A stretch of DNA of 29,596 bases from Barthelona sp. PAP020 (Eukaryota; Metamonada: BaSk clade). A model generated the notes under the pieces. The model did no database searches, had not been told where the DNA came from, and was given only the letters and a program-made list of their open reading frames with translations. A program made the translations under genes and the position numbers. The first letter of the stretch is position 1. Every line of letters begins with the position of its first letter. Shown here one piece after another: positions 17,911-26,135 of this stretch. Location of the stretch: contig JARQWU010000116.1 in the NCBI GenBank assembly GCA_040182905.1, positions 1 to 29,596 of the forward strand, written 5' to 3'.

Positions 17911-18564
17911 ATGCCCAAGCAAACACATTCCACAAGATATTTCACAAAAACTGAAAAATTAAAAAAAGAGCCCAATATTCAAAACCTTGAACAACCATTT
18001 GATTTAACCTTAGAAAATCCAATTACCAAACCATTTTTTGAAAAGCATCATGATATCTTCAATTCCATAACATGTAACAACATTGTAGATTTAAGTTCCA
18101 TGCTTTATAATATGGATAATACCAATAAATCAGCAATAATTGATGAATTTGTTGACCATATCAAAATTCAATTTCAAAAAGAAGGAAAAGAAACACCTTT
18201 GTCGATCAGATCAGATTTCATTAAATATATTTCCAATTTTAATAATTATTTAATCAAAACCCATCAAATAAAAAAAGATATTTCCGAAAGAATAAACAGC
18301 GTTTCTCTTTTAAACAACAAACTCACACATAGAAAAAGTATCAAAACCCCGATCAAAGAAACCCTTGATGCTTGGTTTATGTCTAATTTGCACTTCCCAT
18401 ATTGCAACAAACAAACTGTGCAAAAACTTGCAGATATTGTGGGTTTAACTTCTTCTCAAGTTAAAATATGGATGGCAAGCAGACGATCAACCTTTAAGTC
18501 AAAATATTTGAAAGGAAAAATAACGCCTTCAAAAAATTGGCCCATTCCCTGGTTTATTCATTGA
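17911..18564 (+). CDS. TALE-class homeodomain protein with altered recognition helix
   Basis: The 217-residue product has a homeodomain at about residues 141-200. Helix 1 contains LDAWF and a three-residue loop extension with PYC follows (PYP in typical TALE proteins). Then come GLTSSQV and a recognition helix KIWMASRRS. The distance between the helix-1 Trp and Trp48 is 33 positions, equal to that in TALE proteins and three more than in classical homeodomains. Position 49 is Met (usually Phe) and position 51 is Ser, where Asn is nearly invariant. The N-terminal 140 residues are Lys/Asn-rich and not recognised. It may bind altered DNA or bind weakly. Classical TALE factors regulate transcription, often as dimers. 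Start ATG follows an A-run; stop is TGA. Confidence 0.85.
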   Translation: MPKQTHSTRYFTKTEKLKKEPNIQNLEQPFDLTLENPITKPFFEKHHDIFNSITCNNIVDLSSMLYNMDNTNKSAIIDEFVDHIKIQFQKEGKETPLSIRSDFIKYISNFNNYLIKTHQIKKDISERINSVSLLNNKLTHRKSIKTPIKETLDAWFMSNLHFPYCNKQTVQKLADIVGLTSSQVKIWMASRRSTFKSKYLKGKITPSKNWPIPWFIH

Positions 18565-19413
18565 ATTTCAAAGAAGAATTTGAAGCTTTTTCACCAAAGC
18601 GAAATAAACTTTTTTTAAAAAAAAAACTGGTACAACTACATAAAAAAAACACATTTGTTTTTAAACTGATTAAATTACAAGGATATATATAAAAAATATT
18701 AAAACTGAACACTGAATAAATAACTGATAAACTGAATAACTGAATACTACTGATTTGTTTCGTCATTTTTAAATGGTCAAAATTACTAAAAATACTCATA
18801 ATGACACAAATATTTCGCATGTAAAATATCTTATGAATGAATGCAAGGGCGAGCACATGTATGTATGTTGAAAATTAACAGATTTCAGCATACACACAAA
18901 AAAGACTAAAAAACAAAAATAAAATTAACATAAGTCATATTGTTGCCTTAATTGGAAATAAAATGTTGAAAATTTTGAACTTTAATTTTTAATTTTAAAG
19001 TTTAAAATTTTGAAACAAATAATGAAATCACTTAAATTGAAAGTTAGCACATTGAAAAAAGAACTTACTTTTAAAAAACAATTGAAGGCAACAAAATAAT
19101 ATAACAATGAAATAAATGGTAAATTCAAATATTAAAAAATGGCACAAGGAAATGAAAAAAAAAATTACATCAAAAAGAAGATCTGCTGAGAAACCAAAAT
19201 TCAAATAATTTCTGTGTTTAACAATTGTAATATATGATCAGTTGGCTCAAAAATTTTAAATTAAAAGACAAAATGATGCTTCCTTTATCCTTTTGAAACA
19301 TATATTTTCTTGCTATTCTTTATTAGAATTATATCAATCGCTCTTGTGTTTTAAATCAAGATAAAAATCATAAATACCGAACAAAAATAATCACATACAT
19401 TTATTTAAAAAAA
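18565..19413. other. Convergent spacer, homeodomain gene / USP5
   Basis: 849 bases with no credible gene, containing two 3' UTRs. The sequence is extremely AT-rich. The one notable structure is a long hairpin at 18969-19011. Confidence 0.5.
18969..19011. repeat. 17-bp AT-rich inverted repeat
   Basis: AAAATTTTGAACTTTAA (18969-18985) pairs with TTAAAGTTTAAAATTTT (18995-19011) across a 9-nt loop. There is one G/T mismatch in DNA, which becomes a G-U pair in plus-strand RNA. It lies between two converging genes. The base composition makes chance more likely than for mixed sequence. Confidence 0.55.
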
Positions 19414-21564
19414 TCAATCCACTCTTTCATAAAGATATATATATCCCTTATTAAATTGAGGATTTGGAGCAATTGCAACTTTTCTATCATTAAAAAGGAT
19501 CCATTTTTCCTCTCCATCAATTTCTTTCAAAAGATGACAAATATAATGGCCTGTGTAGGCTGTAGCACCTTTATGTGTAATCATACCCTTAAGTCTGTAC
19601 ATTTTTGAACAATTTTTAGTTTCTTCCAACCTTTGTTCAAAATTGACGGGTAGTTCACTTGGATCAGGCATTTGTGGAATGATGTCACCAGACAAAAGTA
19701 AATTTAAAGCACTGTCAAAATTACCAGTAAATCTCAAGGCATCAATTACTTGAGTAGTGTCAAACCCCATCATGACAAGACTGTTGACAAGGTCGCTATC
19801 AACATTACCAGGTTTTTGTCCTTCTAAAAGCAATTTAGCAGATTCAATATCATTGGAAGATGCTTGCAATGCACGTCTGGAATTTTCAAATTCATGTCCA
19901 AGAGAAACCATAATTGCCAAATTCATATCATCAACAATAAAAGTAGGATCTATTTCAGGGAGTTTCACAGCAGCATCAGGAAGAAGATCGTCTTGTGATG
20001 GAATGTCCCTGAGAACACGGGATAAATCCATCTCTTCCAACAGGTGAATATCACCATCAGATTTTCGACCCATAATATCCAAGGAAACAGTGGACAGTAG
20101 CAATATTTTTGGCAAAGTTGCCAAACTTTGAACAGAAGTAGCAGTATTTTTTCCACATATGGGACAGTCAAAGTCAATTTCATTGGTTTGAACAAACCAA
20201 TTCTCATCGATTGTAATATCCTTCATTTCTTTGCTGTCAAAAAATCTTGTGACAGTTCCTCTAATCGTCTCAATTTGCCTTCTTTTTTTTCCACAACTGC
20301 CGCAAGTGATAACATTTAATTGATCAACTGTCATTGCGTCAGTAGCATCACCCAAAGTCTCATTTCGGGCTAAACCATGAATTAAATCAATCAAATAGTT
20401 CATAAACTCATTGGCGTCACATTGTTGAGTGCCTCCAAACTCATTATGCCCCAAACATGTGGCTTCTTTGATGTAAAAGGGAGATATTCCCTTTTGAAGA
20501 TTTTCATTTGAAGATAAAGGATTAGAAAAACTGCCAGAAGTCAATCCATTGGAAATTCTCCTGAATTGAGTTTCAGCATGACTATTTCCACGAGAAAACA
20601 TCGAGACTGGTCGATTAAATCTCAGAATTATGGGTTCTAATGAAAAAAGCATCTGCAAAACAGATGCAATATAACAAGTGTTGCCCAAATTACGAATGCC
20701 TGTTAATCCAGGTCCAAAAACTGGTTTTAACTCAAAACCACCCTCTAATTCAGCTGAAAAATCTAGATCTTGATTCAAAGCTAATTCTTGCTCAAAAATT
20801 GAAGCTTCCTTTTGTTCCATCCCCTTACGACTGATACCAAATCTTGAAAGAACATCATCCAAATTTGGCACATAAATATTATCATCGCATTTATAGCAGA
20901 ATACATCAGCATGGTTTTCACTCAATGAACCAAGAGAAACAGCAACAGAATGTCCAGTTTGCTCATAATGCTCAACACCATGATTGTTACCTCCAGAACC
21001 ATCCCAGTTTTTTCTGGCACATCCAATATTTCCACAAGTGAGACATAACCATAATTTTGAGCATAAATCACATTTGCCACACTTTGAAGAATCAACTTGT
21101 TCAACGTTATTATCAACATGTATATGCGGACAGTCAGTCTTAATTTCCGCTTTCCATTGAATCTCTTTCGATTTTTCCAAGGCATTATGTGATTCTTCAA
21201 CATGTTTTGCAATTTCCTGCAAATGTTCAGAAACTTCATCAACAACATATTGTTCCCCACATTTCAAACAAACAACCCTTAATTCATAACTAACTTTAAC
21301 ATTGTCTTTAACTTTCAATTCTTTTAAAGGTTCATCAGAGAATTCTACATTTCTTTTTATTTTGATAAAAATATTATGATTACTATCATTCATATGTGAT
21401 ATAGCATGACCTTCATCAAGACAATATCCTTCAAAACATCGGGCACAAACAAGAATTCCGTTTTCATCATCAAAATCATGAAAACACAAGGAACATTCTT
21501 CTTTGTTCACAATAAAATTCTTAAAATCAATATTATTAAATGAAGTAAGATGAGAACAAACCAT
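19414..21564 (-). CDS. USP5: USP5/isopeptidase T-type ubiquitin C-terminal hydrolase
   Basis: The 716-residue enzyme has the full USP5 order. A variant N-terminal zinc finger (1-65) comes first. The canonical ZnF-UBP follows at about 150-235, with CGKCDLCSKLWLCLTCGNIGC and the GHSVAVSL turn. The USP domain opens GLTGIRNLGNTCYIASVLQML (catalytic Cys about 296). Two UBA domains (about 555-650; MNLAIMVSLGHEF and LVNSLVMMGFD) are inserted in the USP domain, and the His box TAYTGHYICH lies at about 670. Such enzymes disassemble free ubiquitin chains in the cytosol and recycle ubiquitin. At 716 residues it is shorter than human USP5 (858), mainly in linkers. The catalytic Cys and His are intact. 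Start ATG 21564. Confidence 0.95.
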   Translation of the reverse strand: MVCSHLTSFNNIDFKNFIVNKEECSLCFHDFDDENGILVCARCFEGYCLDEGHAISHMNDSNHNIFIKIKRNVEFSDEPLKELKVKDNVKVSYELRVVCLKCGEQYVVDEVSEHLQEIAKHVEESHNALEKSKEIQWKAEIKTDCPHIHVDNNVEQVDSSKCGKCDLCSKLWLCLTCGNIGCARKNWDGSGGNNHGVEHYEQTGHSVAVSLGSLSENHADVFCYKCDDNIYVPNLDDVLSRFGISRKGMEQKEASIFEQELALNQDLDFSAELEGGFELKPVFGPGLTGIRNLGNTCYIASVLQMLFSLEPIILRFNRPVSMFSRGNSHAETQFRRISNGLTSGSFSNPLSSNENLQKGISPFYIKEATCLGHNEFGGTQQCDANEFMNYLIDLIHGLARNETLGDATDAMTVDQLNVITCGSCGKKRRQIETIRGTVTRFFDSKEMKDITIDENWFVQTNEIDFDCPICGKNTATSVQSLATLPKILLLSTVSLDIMGRKSDGDIHLLEEMDLSRVLRDIPSQDDLLPDAAVKLPEIDPTFIVDDMNLAIMVSLGHEFENSRRALQASSNDIESAKLLLEGQKPGNVDSDLVNSLVMMGFDTTQVIDALRFTGNFDSALNLLLSGDIIPQMPDPSELPVNFEQRLEETKNCSKMYRLKGMITHKGATAYTGHYICHLLKEIDGEEKWILFNDRKVAIAPNPQFNKGYIYLYERVD

Positions 21565-22361
21565 AATGTAATAAATAAAAACTTCTAAAATTTATTAAGG
21601 AAAAGATTTCTTCCATTTCACTTTGTTAATAATAAAGGTTTATTGTTTTTTTAAATTAACAATAAATAACAAACAAAATATCAAAAAGAATATGTTAAAT
21701 TCGGAAATTGGTTTATAAATATAGATTTTCTTCTACATTTTTAAATAGATTAAAATTAAATCAAATTAAATCACCATATTCCCAAAATGAAAGACACTTT
21801 TTTTTTTTTGATTATTTGTGTTCACAATTCTTTCAAAAATTATGAGCAAAAAAAAATATTTATATTATAACATATCAGGCATTTTGATTATGAATAAATG
21901 AAAAAGCCCAAAGTCTGTTTGTGTGGGATTAATGGCGCAGTTGAAATTTCATTGAAACAGATAAACCCACTGTATTGAGTATCCAGTTGAATCAGTGAAT
22001 AAGTTTGGATTAGATTAGATTAGATTAGGTATCTCAAGAGATGAGTATCTCAGCAAATCAATAGACAATTGATTTGCATTTTCCTTTTATTGTAAGAAGG
22101 GAAATGATAGAGTTGGGCACCCATAAGACCAATAATTATAGTTGATAAAATCAATACATTGAATTGATTCAAATGAATCAGTATCTATATAAATGGTGCA
22201 AAGAAAAGGAGATGTGTAGGACAAAGAAATTTACAACATTTCTTTTACCATTCAATTTTTCTTAATTTTTTTTTTGTGCTTAAAGCAATTACCTCCTTTA
22301 AAGTGCCATTTTTAGAAATATAGTTTAAAAAAAAGTTTAATAAATTCACAAATGTTACAAA
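21565..22361. other. Non-coding block with clustered hairpins
   Basis: These 797 bases lie between two minus-strand genes, so they hold the USP5 promoter on the left and the kinase 3' end on the right. I see no gene. From about 21915 to 22185 the composition is more mixed and many short inverted repeats occur. TCTATATAAATGG (22184-22196) resembles a TATA element. Confidence 0.5.
22008..22182. repeat. Cluster of short inverted repeats and (GATTA)4
   Basis: Seen in order: GATTA x4 (22008-22027); ATCTC-AA-GAGAT-GAGT-ATCTC (22031-22051), where the middle arm can pair either way; GCAAATCAAT (22053-22062) with ATTGATTTGC (22068-22077), a perfect 10-bp stem with a 5-nt loop; TTGAT-AAA-ATCAA (22142-22154); and ATTGATTC (22163-22170) with GAATCAGT (22175-22182), 8 bp with one G-U. 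The density suggests a structured RNA or a protein-binding array. No known RNA family is recognised. Confidence 0.55.
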
Positions 22362-24704
22362 TTAAACAATTAATTCTTGAATTGGTGTATTCAATCTTTT
22401 TTCCCTGTTTTTAGTACCACTACACAACAAAAGTGTTTCATCATGATTAAAAGCCATGGCCCAAATTTGAAACGACAGCTTAAATGTTGAAAGCACCTCA
22501 CCAGTTTCCCTTTGAATCACAAGAACATGTCTATCTCCCTGACAAGCATATATCAATGAACCACCTTGGGAGAAAATAACAGAATATATCCAAATATGAT
22601 GAACCCTATTCTTTATCAACAATTCCCTGGATTCAACATCAAATATTCTAATTGTACCAATTTCATCACCTGTCGCCCAATAAGCACCATCGTGGGAGAA
22701 GTTGCCTGATCTAACTCCTTTTTCATCATGGCTCCAGATATGAAGCACCTCATACGTCTTCAATGAAAACAATTTCGAAAATCCATCTTCACTAACAGAG
22801 GCAAAGAACCTGCTGTCTGGGCTGATACATACAGTACCAACGTCCTTTTCATGTGCTCGAGATTCGTACAACTTCTGTCCATCAACCGTATATATGGCAA
22901 TGTAACCATCCCACATACCAAATGAAAGAAGTTTCCCATCTGGTGAAAACCATAACTGTTTTACATGCCCTGCCATATCACTAATCACCCTGACTGTTCT
23001 CCAAGTATCAACCTCAATGATATGAATTGCTGGACCAACACCACCAACAGCTAACAGTTTGGAGTCTGGACTGAAATTGAGACCCATCGCCTTCAAATAC
23101 TTCTTTTCATGAATGATTTCATGTGTTTCAATGTTATAAACTCTTAAAAATTTTTTTTTATATCCAGCAACTGCGAAAAACCGTCCATCCGAACTGTAAT
23201 CAAGAGCCCAAACTTGGCTATCAGGAAAATCCTCACTAAACACAGGCTTCTTTGCAAACATATCAACTGCAGGAACAAATTTCTTTCTATTTTCAATGGG
23301 AAGTTTAATATCTTTGCTCTTTATAATTTCATTCATTTGGTTTGGTATATTGTCTGAAACATAACTTTTAACAGAGGATTTACTTTTATTATTGGCAATA
23401 AGTTTATTCGATCGGTTTGTTGAACAGTTGATTTCATTGTGTATTTCTTCGTTTCTGTTCAACAATTCACAGACTTGATTTTCTAAGTCTTGGTTTTTAT
23501 TCATCAATTCTTGTGTCATTTCATTAAATTCTTCGTTTCTATTCAACAATTCACAGACTTGATTTTCTAATTCTTGGTTTTTATTCATCAATTCTTGTGT
23601 CATTTCATTAAATTCTTCTACTTGACACGTTAATTCAATTTCTTTTTGCAACCATTTCTTTTTATCTTCTTTTAACTCATCAACTTGTTTTGTCAAAGTT
23701 TGAATCCTCTCTTCAAACTCTTTTTTTTCCAAAAACCAACGGTTCTTTTCTGCCTTCAACACAGCAATCTCCTTCAAAAAAGCCTTTTCGTCACCCTCAA
23801 ACCGCTCAATTTGCATCGCTAAATACTCGGTAATTTCACCAAATGTTGGTCTTTGGGTTGGATCAATAGTCAAACACTTCTTGATAATTTCAAATCCAGG
23901 TATTGTATTGAGTGATTCGTTGTTATACGGAAGTTGTCCTTTACTCAATTTAACAGCAATTTGAAACTCAGTCAACCCATCAAAAGGAAGAAACCCTGAA
24001 ATAATCTGAGTCAACATAACACCAAATGACCATACATCTATAGGCATTGCTTTAATAGCTTTCAAATCATCAGCTAATTCAGGAGCCATATATCTAATTG
24101 AGCCCATCATCCAATTTGCAGAACCTACATTGGCATCACGAACAAGACCAAAATCAGCAACGACTGGCATATACGTACCATATAAAAATTTTAACAACAC
24201 ATTTCTTGGTTTAAGATCCCCATGCACAAGACCTTTGCTGTGACAAAACTCAAGTGCAGAAGAAACTTGCCTCATAATATTTAATTTCTCCTTTAAACCC
24301 AATTTTGGTATCATTTCTTCAAGATTAACATCACAATATTCCATTACAACAGCCTTTTTGCACTCAAACTCAGTAATTCCAAAGACTTGCCTTATAGAAG
24401 AATGATTTAAAACTATGGGAAGACATTCTCTTTTTAATTCATCAACAGAAATTTTTTCAACAAAAACTTTGATGACTACTTTCTCTCCATGTCTTTTGGC
24501 AAGATGTAAGACCTCACTAACACCTATTTTGAAGTCTCTTTCCACAATTTCAAATTCATTTCCAGGTATATTGACGTCATTTGATTGGATAAATTTATCC
24601 AATTTTTCAAAAGAATTTTCACCTTGTTTTTCAACAATTTTTCTTCGTTTCTTCGCACGCTGTTTTGGTTCTTTTGATCCCTGAAATTCTTGAACCGTTA
24701 ACAT
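22362..24704 (-). CDS. Protein kinase (TKL-like) with coiled coil and WD40 domain
   Basis: 780 residues. A basic N-terminus (KQRAKKRRK, NLS-like) is followed by a kinase domain at about 55-300: VVIK (Lys79), a likely helix-C Glu (93), HGDLKPRN (Asp163, Asn168), ADFG (Asp184), MAPEL, DVWSFGV and a RPTF end. The glycine loop is degenerate (KIGVSEV instead of GxGxxG). A coiled coil at about 310-430 contains a 28-residue tandem duplication. The C-terminal half (about 475-770) is a set of WD40/YVTN-like beta-propeller repeats with recurring FSPDGK and ISPDSRFFA elements. The group is inferred from the subdomain style. The residues for catalysis are present, so it may be active. Target unknown. It is paralogous to the broken kinase at 26136, which has ankyrins instead. 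Confidence 0.9.
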   Translation of the reverse strand: MLTVQEFQGSKEPKQRAKKRRKIVEKQGENSFEKLDKFIQSNDVNIPGNEFEIVERDFKIGVSEVLHLAKRHGEKVVIKVFVEKISVDELKRECLPIVLNHSSIRQVFGITEFECKKAVVMEYCDVNLEEMIPKLGLKEKLNIMRQVSSALEFCHSKGLVHGDLKPRNVLLKFLYGTYMPVVADFGLVRDANVGSANWMMGSIRYMAPELADDLKAIKAMPIDVWSFGVMLTQIISGFLPFDGLTEFQIAVKLSKGQLPYNNESLNTIPGFEIIKKCLTIDPTQRPTFGEITEYLAMQIERFEGDEKAFLKEIAVLKAEKNRWFLEKKEFEERIQTLTKQVDELKEDKKKWLQKEIELTCQVEEFNEMTQELMNKNQELENQVCELLNRNEEFNEMTQELMNKNQDLENQVCELLNRNEEIHNEINCSTNRSNKLIANNKSKSSVKSYVSDNIPNQMNEIIKSKDIKLPIENRKKFVPAVDMFAKKPVFSEDFPDSQVWALDYSSDGRFFAVAGYKKKFLRVYNIETHEIIHEKKYLKAMGLNFSPDSKLLAVGGVGPAIHIIEVDTWRTVRVISDMAGHVKQLWFSPDGKLLSFGMWDGYIAIYTVDGQKLYESRAHEKDVGTVCISPDSRFFASVSEDGFSKLFSLKTYEVLHIWSHDEKGVRSGNFSHDGAYWATGDEIGTIRIFDVESRELLIKNRVHHIWIYSVIFSQGGSLIYACQGDRHVLVIQRETGEVLSTFKLSFQIWAMAFNHDETLLLCSGTKNREKRLNTPIQELIV
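23451..23618 (-). repeat. 84-nt tandem duplication in the kinase coiled coil
   Basis: Units 23451-23534 and 23535-23618 differ at two of 84 positions. Each encodes 28 residues (four heptads), with EFNEMTQELMNKNQ as core. Length in whole heptads keeps both frame and coiled-coil register. Confidence 0.9.
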
Positions 24705-26135
24705 GGATAAAAATAGAAAGAGATGATGATTCCAAAAATTTGCAACAATTATTTTTTTTCTAGCTTTCTGAAAAATTTCAATTTATTGTCCAATTTAAAA
24801 ACATAAAGGAAATTACGGCATTCAATTAACAATTGCCTGAAATTAACTATTTTTGAAGGAAATTTCTTATTTGATTCTGAAAAGAGTTTTGTAAATTGCA
24901 GCATTTATAAATCAAGATTTTTCAAACCCTCGAATTTAAATATTCACACCACACTCAAGATGAATGCCTTTTTTGTAGAAAATGGTATCTTCAACAACGT
25001 AAATAAATTTCAAATATTTGACCTTTGCATAGGGTTCCTATCAAAATTCTGCAGGTTCGCTTATTCTTGATTAAATAAATTGGATAACAACAGTTTTTTT
25101 TTCTTTAAACAGTAATTGTGTTGTTTCGTAACTTCAGGAATAATTCCTTTAATCAATTGACATATTTTAAAAAATATTTACTTACTAAAATTTTAAATTA
25201 GTGCAGTTGTGAGGTACCAATAAACAGAAAAAAGTTCTTTCAGAATACTAATTGAAAAATTTATTTCCAAGCCAAGAAGCACTGTACTTATGAGTGAATA
25301 AAAAAGAATAGTGATTATTTGAGTGAAGGCTCTGGAAGCCCGATTGATCTGTTGAAAAACTTCAGATTTTCTTAGGTAAAGTTTAGACTTTAGAATTCCG
25401 CTTTCGCAAAAACACAAAAGAATACAGGGACAGGAAGTTCTTTTCCAAAGATTAAAACAATTTTAGTCTGGATTCCTCACACCCTGAGTTTTGGCTGAAT
25501 TCACTTTGCGTCACCATTGGACCAAAGTATCAGGCCACATTTATCTTTTTTATTGTTAAAAAACCGATTGTTGGTGTTCAAAACAAAAAGAACATAAATA
25601 TTTATTATAAACGACATTGCTTTTATTTATTTAAATTGAAGGTTGTCACACAATACCAACGTTGGAGACTCTCATAAAGAAGTGAAAAAAGTTTCTTCAA
25701 TTTAAGAAAAAAAAGAAAATTTGATGGATATATATTTCACTCTTGCACTTTCAATTTGAAAATTTCGTGACCAAAAATATATCAATATTATTACTAAATC
25801 AACAAATCAGCAAAAATGAATTGGGACAATGTCTTTTGTAAAAAATATTTGAACAAACATAATCGTGACAAACTTTCAAAATTGTAGGACATTTTCACAA
25901 CGTTAAATCAATAGCGAAAATTCAATTGGGTGCATCAATTCGAAAAAGGAGATCTCAAGAAAGAATCAAACAACACATTGACAAAAGTATCACGTACTAG
26001 TTTACTTAATCTACTTATTTCATTTAAACAACAACAAAATTAAAACAACGACTGATTGTTCTTGAAAATTATTCCAAATTTTTTTTAGAAGATCTAATTT
26101 TACTACAGCTTTTTTTAGTTTTTTTTTCACACACA
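24705..26135. other. Divergent spacer between two kinase genes
   Basis: 1431 bases with no convincing gene. It must hold the promoters of both flanking kinases and contains one copy of a dispersed repeat (about 25259-25500). A minus-strand open frame at 25193-25417 lies in that repeat and is not considered a gene. No mobile-element protein, terminal repeat or RNA gene is recognised in the rest. Confidence 0.5.
25259..25500. repeat. Dispersed repeat, copy A
   Basis: Starting at TTATTTCCAAGCCAAGAAGC, this segment aligns with 28450-28690. About 150 nt (to the AACACAA tract) match with roughly 18 differences and no gap that I can see, and weaker similarity runs on to about 25500. No protein, terminal inverted repeat or target duplication is recognised. 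It is probably a fragment of an unidentified element. Boundaries are approximate. Confidence 0.75.

Noticed and set aside
21897-21977. 26-codon open frame starting ATG-AAA-AAG-CCC
   Set aside because: Too short, not recognised, and lying in the structured non-coding block.
22008-22028. (GATTA)4 as an interstitial telomeric repeat
   Set aside because: Only four units, not a recognised telomere motif for a likely lineage, and situated within other repeats.
25193-25417. Minus-strand open frame of about 74 codons, similar to one at 28424-28609
   Set aside because: Both lie within the dispersed repeat. About half of the differences between them change the amino acid, so no selection on a protein is apparent, and no domain is recognised.
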